Source: Massilia brevitalea
Lineage (GTDB): Bacteria; Pseudomonadota; Gammaproteobacteria; Burkholderiales; Burkholderiaceae_D
Assembly: GCF_030711405.1 (NCBI RefSeq)
Contig: NZ_JAULSI010000009.1
Coordinates: 73,588-137,587, forward strand
DNA: 64,000 nucleotides
Direction: 5' to 3'
Below the pieces are notes generated by a model. That model saw nothing but the letters and a program-made list of their open reading frames with translations. It ran no database searches and had not been told where the DNA came from. The position numbers and the translations under genes are program-made. Below, piece after piece: positions 1 through 8,065 of this stretch (its first letter is position 1; each line of letters begins with the position of its first letter).

Positions 1-273
1 CGACGTTGCCTTCTGCTCGATGGAAATCGCCGGCGACAGGCCTTCGATCAGGTCGACGTCGGGCTTTTCCATCAACTGCAGGAACTGGCGCGCGTAGGCC
101 GACAGCGACTCGACGTAGCGGCGCTGGCCTTCGGCGTACAAGGTGTCGAAGGCGAGCGAAGACTTGCCCGAGCCCGACAGGCCGGTGATGACGATTAGCT
201 TGTTACGCGGCAGGTCGAGATTGATGTTCTTCAGATTGTGCGTGCGGGCACCACGAATACGAATTTCTTCCAT
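1..273 (-). CDS. uvrA: UvrA excinuclease ABC subunit A, N-terminal part (runs off window)
   Basis: The first 91 codons of UvrA, the damage-recognition ATPase of nucleotide excision repair; the rest lies beyond the left edge. The protein opens [17 protein letters not shown], followed by the Walker A motif [12 protein letters not shown] near residues 31-42 and the conserved stretch [15 protein letters not shown]. The ATG at 273-271 matches the usual UvrA N-terminus. It diverges from ssb across about 460 bp, an arrangement common in proteobacteria, and a candidate LexA box lies about 110 bp upstream, which would fit SOS control. Confidence 0.96.
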   Translation of the reverse strand, partial: MEEIRIRGARTHNLKNINLDLPRNKLIVITGLSGSGKSSLAFDTLYAEGQRRYVESLSAYARQFLQLMEKPDVDLIEGLSPAISIEQKATS

Positions 274-380
274 TGGTTTTTTGGCAGGCTTTCTGTAAGT
301 TTGTGCGGGCCGCGCACGATACTGTCGCGCTTGCGGGCCAATCGAGGGGAATCTGCTAGTTTAGCGCTTTTTTGCTTCGG

Positions 381-396
381 CTGTACGTTTATCCAG
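381..396. promoter_or_regulatory. Candidate LexA (SOS) box
   Basis: CTGTACGTTTATCCAG matches 12 of 16 positions of the CTGT-(AT)4-ACAG LexA consensus, with CTGT and CAG ends intact. It lies in the divergent uvrA-ssb region, closer to uvrA (start 273) than to ssb (start 732). The match is imperfect, so function is inferred from location as much as from sequence. The rest of 274-731 holds the ssb promoter and no credible gene. Confidence 0.5.
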
Positions 397-622
397 TGGT
401 GGTGTACCAGCGATGGCAAGCTGGCATATCGCACTGGCAAGTGTTCCTTAACGCACGCGACCGCTTCGGATGCATATGTGCCGTTTCAAGGCCGCTTCAA
501 TGGCAAACCCTTCAGAATCCGAAAAAAAATTTTGATAACGCCGGTTTTGGGGCCCACCACATGGGTGAAACCGGGGCCTGATCGCACGCCTCCAAGCGTT
601 TGTCGGACCGCAAAAAATCCTC

Positions 623-651
623 TTTAACTCAGGCGGCAACAGCCCCATAAT
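623..651 (+). promoter_or_regulatory. Candidate sigma-70 promoter of ssb
   Basis: A weak -35 TTTAAC (623-628), a 17-base spacer and a good -10 CATAAT (646-651) lie about 80 bases before the ssb start codon. Only motif matching supports it. Confidence 0.4.
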
Positions 652-731
652 AGCGAGCTGCATCACCCCAGTTCCCTGGCGCCTAGTCATCAAGCAGAGC
701 CAGGGCTCACACAATCTGAAGGAGTCACACC

Positions 732-1235
732 ATGGCATCAGTCAACAAGGTCATCATCGTCGGCAACCTCGGCCGCGATCCGGAAATCCGCTACATGCCG
801 AGCGGCGACGCCATCGCGAACATCGCGGTCGCCACCTCGTTCAAGTCGAAGGACCGCAACACCGGCGAGCAAAAAGAGCTGACCGAATGGCACCGCATCT
901 CGTTCTTCGGCCGCCTGGCTGAAATCGTCGGCCAGTACCTGAAAAAAGGTTCGTCGGTCTACGTCGAAGGCCGCCTGCAAACCCGCAAGTACACCGACAA
1001 GGACGGCATCGAGCGCTACGCTACCGATATCGTTGCCGAAAACATGCAGATGCTGGGCGGTCGCCAGGGCATGGGCGGCAACGACATGGGCATGGATGAT
1101 GGCGGCGGCTATGACGCGCCACAGCAGCAACAGCGTCCGGCGCCACGCCAGGCGCCTCCGGCACCGGCAGCGCGTCCGCAGCCACAGCGTCCGGCACCGA
1201 ACTTCTCGGATATGGACGACGATATTCCGTTCTAA
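732..1235 (+). CDS. ssb: Single-stranded DNA-binding protein SSB
   Basis: A 167-residue SSB that coats single-stranded DNA during replication, recombination and repair. The OB-fold covers about residues 1-110 ([20 protein letters not shown], then the conserved [12 protein letters not shown] segment). A Gly/Gln/Pro-rich flexible linker follows, ending in the acidic tip MDDDIPF that docks partner proteins. The start is set by a strong AGGAG ribosome site about 7 bases upstream. Length and order are standard for beta- and gammaproteobacterial SSB. An intrinsic terminator follows closely, so it is probably a single-gene unit. Confidence 0.97.
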   Translation: MASVNKVIIVGNLGRDPEIRYMPSGDAIANIAVATSFKSKDRNTGEQKELTEWHRISFFGRLAEIVGQYLKKGSSVYVEGRLQTRKYTDKDGIERYATDIVAENMQMLGGRQGMGGNDMGMDDGGGYDAPQQQQRPAPRQAPPAPAARPQPQRPAPNFSDMDDDIPF

Positions 1236-1261
1236 GCCGAATCGCTTATGAAGAAAACAAA

Positions 1262-1291
1262 GCCTGCAGTCACCCGACTGCAGGCTTTTTT
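1262..1291 (+). terminator. Intrinsic terminator of ssb
   Basis: GCCTGCAGTC, loop ACCC, GACTGCAGGC, then TTTTTT: a perfect 10-bp stem with a U-tract, 26 bases after the ssb stop. It separates ssb from the riboswitch-controlled operon. Confidence 0.92.
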
Positions 1292-1367
1292 CTTGTCGGG
1301 CGAGCAAAAACACAACAGCTGAGCCAACGGCCTGAGGTGGCACAATACCTCCCACCCGTGTACCATG

Positions 1368-1565
1368 CCGGCTTGGGTGCGCTTCTTTCTCTCCGAAAGA
1401 GCGTTAAACGGGAAGCCGGTGAATCTGCGACGTCGTACATACGCAGCCATTCCGGCGCAGCCCCCGCTGCTGTAAGCCTGACGACTCCGTCACACGCCAC
1501 TGCGCTTTGCGCGGGAAGGCACGGGGAAGGATGAAGGCGAGCCAGAATACCGGCCCGAATCGCCA
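1368..1565 (+). promoter_or_regulatory. Cobalamin riboswitch
   Basis: The conserved B12-aptamer blocks occur in order: the core GGGAAGCCGGTGAA near 1410-1423, the block GGCGCAGCCCCCGCTGCTGT at 1453-1472, and the 3' B12-box GCGAGCCAGAATACCGGCC at about 1537-1555. It lies directly upstream of cbiM and the cobalamin operon, where adenosylcobalamin is expected to switch expression off. About 130 bases separate it from cbiM and hold the expression platform, including a hairpin GAAGCCG/CGGCTTC at 1588-1609. Confidence 0.92.
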
Positions 1566-1695
1566 GCATCATTCCCCGGGGTGACGGGAAGCCGATGTCG
1601 ACCGGCTTCGCGTATCCATTCCCGAATCCCCGTCGTCCGTCCGCTTCTGCCTCTCCGCATGGTGCATTTATCGACCATTCGACGGGAGGTTTCGA

Positions 1696-2373
1696 ATGCA
1701 TATCATGGAAGGCTTTTTGCCGCCGGCGCATGCGCTCGGCTGGGCAGCCGCTTCCCTGCCTTTCCTGGCCTTTGGCCTGCACAGCGTCAAGCGCAGCCTG
1801 CAGGCGCACCCCGAGCGGCGCATGCTGCTGGGTGTGGCCGCCGCCTTTGCCTTTCTCTTGTCCGCATTAAAACTGCCGTCGGTGACGGGCAGCTGCTCGC
1901 ACCCCACCGGTGTCGGCTTCGGCGCCTTGCTGTTCGGTCCTGCCGCGATGGTGCCGGTCGGCTTCGTGGTGCTGCTGTTCCAGGCGCTGTTGCTGGCCCA
2001 TGGCGGCCTGACCACGCTCGGCGCCAACGTGTTCTCGATGGCGATCGTCGGCCCCTTCGTCGCCTACGGCGTGTTCCGCGCCGCAGCCGGCGTTGGCGCC
2101 TCGCGCTCGGTGGCCGTGTTCCTGGCCGCCTGCCTGGGCGACCTGGCCACGTACGTAGTTACTTCCATCCAGCTGGCCTGGGCCTTCCCTGACGTGGTGG
2201 GTGGCTTTGGCGCCTCGTTCGTGAAATTCGTCGGCATCTTCGGCCTGACCCAGGTGCCGATCGCCATCAGCGAAGGCTTGTTGACGGTGCTGGTGGTGAA
2301 CGCGATGGCGCGCTTCAATGCGCACGAGCTGCGCGCGCTGCCGGTGATGATGGCAGGGAGGAAGAGCGCATGA
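1696..2373 (+). CDS. cbiM: Cobalt ECF transporter substrate-binding subunit CbiM
   Basis: The integral membrane S-component of the cobalt energy-coupling-factor importer CbiMNQO. The 225-residue protein begins [16 protein letters not shown], the family's signature N-terminus, whose early histidine helps bind Co2+, and has several hydrophobic helices. A GGGAGG ribosome site lies just before the ATG. It is the first gene after the B12 riboswitch, so cobalt uptake and corrin synthesis are under one control. Its end overlaps the next gene by 4 bases. Confidence 0.95.
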   Translation: MHIMEGFLPPAHALGWAAASLPFLAFGLHSVKRSLQAHPERRMLLGVAAAFAFLLSALKLPSVTGSCSHPTGVGFGALLFGPAAMVPVGFVVLLFQALLLAHGGLTTLGANVFSMAIVGPFVAYGVFRAAAGVGASRSVAVFLAACLGDLATYVVTSIQLAWAFPDVVGGFGASFVKFVGIFGLTQVPIAISEGLLTVLVVNAMARFNAHELRALPVMMAGRKSA

Positions 2374-2720
2374 AGATGCGTACCTGGATGACCTGGGCCG
2401 CCATCGTGCTGCTCACCGTGCTGCCGCTGTGGTTTGCCAGCGCGCCGCCGGCCGAACCCGGCGCCGAGGCACCTGCCATGTTCGGCGGCGCCGACGAGCG
2501 CGCGCAGCAGGCCATCGGCACGGTGGCGCCGGGCTACGCGCCGTGGTTCGAGCCCCTGTTCGAACCGGCCAGCGGCGAGATCGCCTCGCTGCTGTTTGCG
2601 CTGCAGGCGGCCATCGGCGCCGGCGTGATCGGCTACTGGCTCGGCACCTCGGTGGCGCGCGAACGGGCGCGCCGCGAATCTGCGACATCGTCGAATCCAT
2701 CGGAACCGCATGCTGATTGA
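2370..2720 (+). CDS. cbiN: Cobalt transport protein CbiN
   Basis: A small 116-residue membrane protein with an N-terminal hydrophobic helix (about residues 7-24), a periplasmic loop rich in Ala, Pro and Glu, and a second helix near 75-93. This two-helix topology and the place between cbiM and cbiQ identify CbiN, the auxiliary subunit needed for cobalt loading by CbiM. The loop keeps the [20 protein letters not shown] stretch typical of the family. ATGA overlap with cbiM and a further overlap with cbiQ indicate translational coupling. Confidence 0.88.
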   Translation: MKMRTWMTWAAIVLLTVLPLWFASAPPAEPGAEAPAMFGGADERAQQAIGTVAPGYAPWFEPLFEPASGEIASLLFALQAAIGAGVIGYWLGTSVARERARRESATSSNPSEPHAD

Positions 2721-3447
2721 AACGGCGGCCTACGCCAGCCGCTGGCGCGGGGTAGCGCCGTCGGCCAAGGCGCTGTTTGCGCTGGCCGGCGTCGGCGCGG
2801 CCTGGCTTGCGCACAGCCCGGCCGTCCTCGCTTCGCTGGCGGTGATGCTGGCGCTGGCTGCGCTGTTCGGCGCGCGCATCGCACTGCGCAGCTTCCTCGG
2901 CCTGGTGGCGGCGCCGCTCGGCTTCCTGCTGCTGTCTTGCCTGGCGATGCTGGCCGGGCTTGACGCGCATGGCAACTGGGGCTGGCACGGTGCGCCGCTT
3001 GCGCTGGTGGCGCGCACCGCCTTGCGCTCGCTGGCGGTGCTGGCGGCGCTGCTCGGTCTTGTGCTCACCACGCCGCTGCCCGACTTGATTGGCCTGCTGC
3101 GCCGCCTGCGTACGCCGGAACTCCTGCTCGATCTGATGGTGCTGTGCTACCGCATGCTGTTCGTGCTGCGCCAGGCCTGGGACGATGGCGTCAGCGCCCA
3201 GCGCGCGCGCCTCGGCTACGGGGGCTGGCGCCATGCCTGGCGTTCGATGGGTCTGCTGGCCGGGCAGCTGGCGGTGCAGGTGTGGCAGCGCAGTGCGGCC
3301 TTGCAGATGGCGGCCGACGCGCGCGGCTACGCGGGCACGCTGCGCTTCCTGCCGGCCGTCTTTCCAGATGCGCGCCGCCAGAACCTGCAAGCTGCCCTGG
3401 CCGGTGCGCTGCTGCTGGCCTTGGCCGCGGGAGACCGCCTGTGGTGA
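2710..3447 (+). CDS. cbiQ: Cobalt ECF transporter transmembrane subunit CbiQ
   Basis: The 245-residue T-component of the cobalt importer, which couples the CbiO ATPase to CbiM. It has about five hydrophobic segments and the cytoplasmic helix motifs of CbiQ (AQRARLGYGGWRHAWRSMG and the ADARGY region) where the ATPase docks. The start overlaps cbiN by 11 bases; the stop overlaps the start of cbiO. The N-terminal W/R-rich stretch is typical. Confidence 0.92.
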   Translation: MLIETAAYASRWRGVAPSAKALFALAGVGAAWLAHSPAVLASLAVMLALAALFGARIALRSFLGLVAAPLGFLLLSCLAMLAGLDAHGNWGWHGAPLALVARTALRSLAVLAALLGLVLTTPLPDLIGLLRRLRTPELLLDLMVLCYRMLFVLRQAWDDGVSAQRARLGYGGWRHAWRSMGLLAGQLAVQVWQRSAALQMAADARGYAGTLRFLPAVFPDARRQNLQAALAGALLLALAAGDRLW

Positions 3448-4316
3448 AGCCTGTGCTAGCGCTTGACGCAGTCGACCACGTTTTTGAAAACGGCAGCGCC
3501 GGCGGCAGCTTCGGCCTGCGCGCCTGCAGCCTGGCGCTGGAACGCGGCCAGCGCCACGCGCTGCTGGGCGCGAATGGCGCCGGCAAGACCACGCTGCTGC
3601 AGCACCTGAACGGCCTGCTGCGCCCGAGCGCCGGCACCCTGCGCTGGAATAGTGAACCTTTCGATTACAGCCGCGCCGGCATGGCCGAACTGCGCCGCCG
3701 CGTCGGCCTGGTGTTCCAGAATCCCGACCGCCAGCTGTTCTCGGCCCAGGTCGAGGAAGACGTGTCGTTCGGCCCGCTGAACCTGGGCCTGGATGCCGCC
3801 ACCGTGCGTGCGCGGGTGGCGGCCGCACTGGAAGCGGTCGGCTTGCAGGGGCAAGGCAATCGCGCCGTGCACCACCTGAGCTTTGGCCAGAAGAAGCGCG
3901 TCTGCATCGCCGGCGTGCTGGCGATGGAACCCGAGGTGCTGCTGCTCGACGAACCGATGGCCGGCCTCGACGCCGTCATGCAGGTGGAGCTGGAAGCGCT
4001 GCTCGACCGCCTGGCCGCGCGCGGCGTCACGGTCCTGCTGTCCACCCACGACGTCGATTTCGCCTATCGCTGGGCCGACCGCATCCACCTGATGGCGGCG
4101 GGCAGCTGCATCGCCTCAGGCCCGGCCTGGCAGGTGGCGCGCCAGGAAGGCATGTTGCGCGCCGCCGGCCAGCGCACGCCACATGCGCTGGCCCTGCACA
4201 CGCTGCTGGCCGAGCGCGGCGTGCTCCCAGGCGACCATCATCCGCGCAGCGTGGAGGCAGTGCTCGATGCACTGCGCACGCTGCCCATCCCTCATTCAGG
4301 AGTAGTCAATTCATGA
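3441..4316 (+). CDS. cbiO: Cobalt ECF transporter ATPase CbiO
   Basis: The ABC ATPase that powers CbiMNQ. From the GTG at 3441 it is 291 residues: Walker A GANGAGKT at about 43-50, Q-loop VFQNPDRQLF, signature LSFGQKKR, Walker B VLLLDEPMAGLD and switch STHDVDFA. The frame is open upstream to 3144, but homology starts only near LALDAVDHVF, so one of the adjacent GTG codons (3441 or 3444) overlapping the cbiQ stop, preceded by GGGAG at 3429-3433, is the likely start. The C-terminal extension (LLAERGVLPGDHHPRSVEAV) is mild and of unknown role. Confidence 0.93.
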   Translation: MVKPVLALDAVDHVFENGSAGGSFGLRACSLALERGQRHALLGANGAGKTTLLQHLNGLLRPSAGTLRWNSEPFDYSRAGMAELRRRVGLVFQNPDRQLFSAQVEEDVSFGPLNLGLDAATVRARVAAALEAVGLQGQGNRAVHHLSFGQKKRVCIAGVLAMEPEVLLLDEPMAGLDAVMQVELEALLDRLAARGVTVLLSTHDVDFAYRWADRIHLMAAGSCIASGPAWQVARQEGMLRAAGQRTPHALALHTLLAERGVLPGDHHPRSVEAVLDALRTLPIPHSGVVNS

Positions 4317-5113
4317 CGGCAGCATCGATGGGCACAACAGGCAAGGTCTGGTTCGTGGGCGCCGGCCCAGGCGACCCGGAACTCATCACGGTCAAGGGGC
4401 AGAAGCTGCTGGCGCAGGCCGGCGCGGTGCTGTTCGCCGGTTCGCTGGTCGACCGCGCCGCCACCATGTGGGCGCCGGACGGCTGCACGATCCGCGATTC
4501 AAAGGACATGACGCTGGAAGAGATGACCGCCTGGCTGATCGAGCAGGCCGCAAAGCACGCCGTCGTGGTGCGCCTGCAGACCGGCGACCCCGGCCTGTAC
4601 GGCGCACTGATCGAGATGGCGCGTCCGCTTGTGGACGCCGGCATCGAATGGGCGGTCGTTCCTGGCGTGTCCTCGGCCATGGCCTCGATGGCCGCCGCCG
4701 GCGAGTCGATGACCCTGCCCGAGGTGACGCAGACCGTGATCCTCACCCGCGTCGAGGGCCGGACGCCGATGCCCGAGGGCGAGGACCTGGCCAGCCTGGC
4801 GGCGCACCGCACCACGATCTGCATCTTCCTGTCGATCACGCTGCTGCACAAGGTCGAGACGGCCCTGCGTGCGGCCGGCTGGCCCGAGGATGCGCCGATG
4901 CTGGTGGTGCACAAGGCCAGCTGGCCCGGCGAACAGAAGATCCTGCGCGGCACGCTGGCCGACATCAAGGCGCGCTGCCGCGAAGCCGGCGTGGCCAGCC
5001 AGGCGATGATCGTCGCCAGCCCCACGCTCGGCGCCCTGCACTGGGAAACCCTGGTGCGCTCCAAGCTGTACGACCCTACTTTTACTCACCGATTCAGAAA
5101 GGCCAGCGCATGA
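4313..5113 (+). CDS. cobM: Precorrin-4 C11-methyltransferase (CobM/CbiF)
   Basis: A SAM-dependent tetrapyrrole methylase that adds the C-11 methyl group of the corrin ring. The 266-residue protein has the N-terminal P-loop-like VGAGPGDPELITVKG, the LQTGDPGLYGALIEM and VVPGVSSAMA motifs, and the C-terminal HKASWPGEQKI segment specific to CbiF/CobM. The ATGA overlap with cbiO places it in the same operon. Because CbiX, CbiD and CbiG are present, the physiological substrate is likely cobalt-precorrin-4. Confidence 0.94.
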   Translation: MTAASMGTTGKVWFVGAGPGDPELITVKGQKLLAQAGAVLFAGSLVDRAATMWAPDGCTIRDSKDMTLEEMTAWLIEQAAKHAVVVRLQTGDPGLYGALIEMARPLVDAGIEWAVVPGVSSAMASMAAAGESMTLPEVTQTVILTRVEGRTPMPEGEDLASLAAHRTTICIFLSITLLHKVETALRAAGWPEDAPMLVVHKASWPGEQKILRGTLADIKARCREAGVASQAMIVASPTLGALHWETLVRSKLYDPTFTHRFRKASA

Positions 5114-6177
5114 ACGCGGCGACCATGATGCATTCCCCCCTGACTCCGATGCCTGCCATCGGCGACACCATCCTCATCGTCGGCCACGGTTCGCGCGAGG
5201 ACTCCGGCAACCAGGAAATCCGCGACTTCACCGAGCAGTGGCGCGCCCAGCGCCCGGACTGGCGCATCGAGCTGTGCTTCATCGAGTTCGCGCCGCCCGA
5301 GATGAACGCCGCCTTGCTTGCCGCCGCACGCTCGTCGCGCCGGGTGCTGGTGGTGCCGCTGATCCTGAATGCGGCCGGCCACGTGAAGATGGAGATTCCG
5401 GAAGCGGTGGAGGGCGCACGCGCCGCCTGCCCGAACACCGAGATCCTGCTGGCGCCGCACCTGACCGCCTGCGACCCGATCCTCGCGATCCTGAAGCGCC
5501 GCCTGCGCAAGGCGATGAATGCGCTCGACATGCCCGATCCGACCACTACCGGCGTGGTGGTGCTGGGCCGCGGCTCATCGGATCGCGGTGCGAACGGCGA
5601 GATGGCGAAGATGACGCGCTGGCTGCAGGAAGAGGGCGACCACGAACTGGTCGATCTCGCCTTTACCGGCATTACCTGGCCGCGCCTGGAAAAAGTAGTG
5701 CAGCGCCAGGTACTGCTCGGGATGCGCCAGGTCGTGGTGCTGCCTTATTACCTGTACACCGGCACGCTGATGCAGCGCATCGGTCGCCAGGTGGAACACC
5801 TGCGCAGCCAGTATCCGCAGGTGCGCTTCTTCTGCGGCACCCATTTCGGCTTCGAGAAAGAAGTCTTTGCGCTGATGGACGAGCGCGTGGATAACCTGCG
5901 CGCCGGCGTGGCCGACAGCCGCCTGCCTTGCGACGGCTGCAGCTACCGCGAGCTCGCGCACGAGATGGGGCATGGGCACTCGCATGCGCACACGCACGAC
6001 CACGGTTCGGCGCATGCACACGAGCATCCGCATCCGCATCCGCATGAGCACGCGCATGAGCACGACCACGCCCATGCGCACGGTCACGACCACGGGCACG
6101 AGCATCATCACGACCACGGCCACGATCACGCTCATGAGCACGGCCACGCCCATCCCGCCACGGAGCAGCCGGCATGA
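5110..6177 (+). CDS. cbiX: Sirohydrochlorin cobaltochelatase CbiX with long His-rich tail
   Basis: Inserts Co2+ into sirohydrochlorin, the committed step of the anaerobic B12 route. The 355-residue protein is a two-repeat long-form CbiX: repeat 1 has the catalytic LIVGHGSRE motif near residue 20; repeat 2 has VVLGRGSSDRG, with Arg in place of His. A CxxC pair (LPCDGC) at about residues 275-280 is followed by roughly 75 residues dominated by alternating His with Asp, Glu and Ala, probably a metal-binding reservoir. The ATG at 5110 overlaps cobM by 4 bases; the frame is open upstream but has no homology there. Confidence 0.94.
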   Translation: MNAATMMHSPLTPMPAIGDTILIVGHGSREDSGNQEIRDFTEQWRAQRPDWRIELCFIEFAPPEMNAALLAAARSSRRVLVVPLILNAAGHVKMEIPEAVEGARAACPNTEILLAPHLTACDPILAILKRRLRKAMNALDMPDPTTTGVVVLGRGSSDRGANGEMAKMTRWLQEEGDHELVDLAFTGITWPRLEKVVQRQVLLGMRQVVVLPYYLYTGTLMQRIGRQVEHLRSQYPQVRFFCGTHFGFEKEVFALMDERVDNLRAGVADSRLPCDGCSYRELAHEMGHGHSHAHTHDHGSAHAHEHPHPHPHEHAHEHDHAHAHGHDHGHEHHHDHGHDHAHEHGHAHPATEQPA

Positions 6178-6848
6178 GCACGATTAACACCGTCACCGAA
6201 CAGCTGACCCGCGCCGGCCAGGCGATCGAGCACGACAGCTTCGCCATCATCGACGCCGAAACCGGCATGCACGACTACACCGAAGAGCAATGGCCGATCG
6301 TGCGCCGCATGATCCACGCGAATGCCGACTTCGACTTCAACGGCCTCACCGCCTTCCACCCGGACGCGGTGGACGCGGGCGTGCGCGCCATGCTGGGCGG
6401 CGCCGCACCGGTGGTGGCCGACGTCGAGATGATCTGCTCGGGCCTGTCGAAGCCGCGCCTGGCGCACTTCGGCATGCACACCCACCAGTTCATCAGCGAC
6501 GCCGACGTGATCGAAACGGCCAAACTGGAAGACACCACGCGCGCCGTGCAGGCCATGCGCAAGGCGCACAGGAAGGGGTTGCTGGACGGCGCCATCGTCG
6601 GCATCGGCAATGCGCCGACCGCCCTGATCGAGCTGGTGCGCCTGATCCGCGAGGAGGGCGTGCGCCCGGCGCTGGTGGTGGGCATGCCGGTCGGCTTCGT
6701 GTCGGCGGCCGAGTCGAAAGACCTGATGGCCGAATTGAACGAGGTGCCCTGGATCGTGATCCGTGGCCGCAAGGGCGGATCGACGCTGGTGGTGGCGGCG
6801 CTGCATGCGCTGCTGGCGCTGGCCGAGGCGCGCCAGAAAGCCGCCTGA
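6174..6848 (+). CDS. cobH: Precorrin-8X methylmutase (CobH/CbiC)
   Basis: Moves the C-11 methyl group to C-12, giving (cobalt-)hydrogenobyrinate/cobyrinate. The 224-residue protein shows the family blocks FAIIDAET, VVADVEMICSGLSK, AIVGIGNAPTAL and GMPVGFVSAAESK. The near-invariant GNAPTAL and GFV.A.ESK motifs make the call secure. It overlaps cbiX by the ATGA junction and ends 4 bases before cbiD. The first 25 residues are slightly longer than in short homologues. Confidence 0.95.
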   Translation: MSTINTVTEQLTRAGQAIEHDSFAIIDAETGMHDYTEEQWPIVRRMIHANADFDFNGLTAFHPDAVDAGVRAMLGGAAPVVADVEMICSGLSKPRLAHFGMHTHQFISDADVIETAKLEDTTRAVQAMRKAHRKGLLDGAIVGIGNAPTALIELVRLIREEGVRPALVVGMPVGFVSAAESKDLMAELNEVPWIVIRGRKGGSTLVVAALHALLALAEARQKAA

Positions 6849-6852
6849 GCAC

Positions 6853-8061
6853 ATGGGCATGAAGGACAAGGCGGCCGAACGCGGCACCCGCACCGGTTTT
6901 ACCACCGGCGCCTGCGCCGCTGCCGCAGCACGTGCCGCGGTGCTGGGCATGGCCGGTGGCGCGGTACCGGAAGAAATCGAAAGCCTGCTGCCCAATGGCA
7001 GCCGGGTGCGCTTTGCCGTGCAGGACGGCCGTGCCGACGCACAGGCCGCACACGCGATGGTAGTGAAGTTCGCCGGAGACGACCCGGACTGCACCGACGG
7101 CGCCCACATCACGGTCGACTTGCGCCTGCTGCCGGGCCAGGCCGGTGAGGTCAGCTACGTGGCCGGCGACGGCGTCGGCACGGTCACCATGCGCGGCCTG
7201 GGCCTGGAAGTGGGCGGCCCCGCCATCAACCCGGTCCCGCGCCGGAACATCGCCGACAACCTGCGCGAAGCAGCGCCCACGCTGCTGCAGGAGCACGGCA
7301 TCGAGGTCACGATCAGCGTGCCGGACGGCCAGACCATGGCGAAGAAGACGACCAATGCGCGCCTGGGGATTTTAGGCGGCATCAGCATCCTCGGTACCAC
7401 CGGCATCGTCAAACCGTATTCGACGGCGGCCTGGCGCGCCAGCGTGGTGCAGGGCGTGCAGGTGGCGGCCACCACCGGCCACGACGTCGTGGCGCTGACC
7501 ACGGGCGGGCGTACCGAGAGCTTCGCCATCGCCGCCTTGCGCGCCGAGCGCCCGGAACTGCCCTCGGCCTGCTTCGTGCAGATGGGCGACTTCCTGCGCT
7601 ATGCGCTGGACGAAGCGGTTGCCCAGGGCATCAAGCTGGTCGTGCTGGCGGTCATGGTCGGCAAGCTGACCAAGATCGCGCAGGGCGAAACCATCACCCA
7701 CGCCAACCGCAGCGAAGTCGATACCGACCTGGTGGCGGAGATCGCGCGCCGGATTGGCGCCGCGCCCGAGGACTGCGCGGCGATGGCTGCCGCCGAGACC
7801 GCGCGCTTCGGCGCCGAACTGATGGTCGAGCGCGGGCTGGGCGACGCCTTCCACCACGCGCTGGCCCAGGCCGCCATCGACACCCTCACCGCGCCCGACC
7901 GCTACGGCCACGCTTTCCAGCTGCGCGTGCTGGTGTGCGACTTCAGCGGCGTGCAGGTGGCCGACGTGTGGTCGGCCCCGGCGCTGGCGCAGGCACCGCC
8001 ACCGAGCGCGGGCCGCATCGGCATCGATCACCTGCCCGAAGCCGACACCTTCCACCAATGA
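6853..8061 (+). CDS. cbiD: Cobalt-precorrin-5B C1-methyltransferase CbiD
   Basis: Methylates C-1 after ring contraction in the anaerobic route. The 402-residue protein begins MGMKDKAAERGTRTGFTTG, containing the hallmark RTGFTTGACAAAA, and carries GRTESFAI and the KLVVLAVMVGKLTKIAQG segment. CbiD belongs to the oxygen-independent pathway, the aerobic counterpart being CobF, so its presence is diagnostic. ATG at 6853 or 6859 could start it; both lie just after cobH. The frame is open upstream without homology. Confidence 0.94.
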   Translation: MGMKDKAAERGTRTGFTTGACAAAAARAAVLGMAGGAVPEEIESLLPNGSRVRFAVQDGRADAQAAHAMVVKFAGDDPDCTDGAHITVDLRLLPGQAGEVSYVAGDGVGTVTMRGLGLEVGGPAINPVPRRNIADNLREAAPTLLQEHGIEVTISVPDGQTMAKKTTNARLGILGGISILGTTGIVKPYSTAAWRASVVQGVQVAATTGHDVVALTTGGRTESFAIAALRAERPELPSACFVQMGDFLRYALDEAVAQGIKLVVLAVMVGKLTKIAQGETITHANRSEVDTDLVAEIARRIGAAPEDCAAMAAAETARFGAELMVERGLGDAFHHALAQAAIDTLTAPDRYGHAFQLRVLVCDFSGVQVADVWSAPALAQAPPPSAGRIGIDHLPEADTFHQ

Positions 8062-8065
8062 GTTC

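Noticed and set aside
3144..3440. Upstream in-frame extension of cbiO
   Set aside because: It overlaps cbiQ completely and has no ABC-transporter similarity; cbiO homology begins at about 3441.
4468..5109. Upstream in-frame extension of cbiX
   Set aside because: It is an out-of-frame reading of cobM with Arg-rich composition. CbiX homology starts just after 5110.
5940..6177. Tandem repeats at the end of cbiX as a DNA repeat or CRISPR-like array
   Set aside because: The repetition is codon-level (CAY-GCN, GAY/GAG-CAC) and encodes the His-rich tail; there are no fixed repeat and spacer units.
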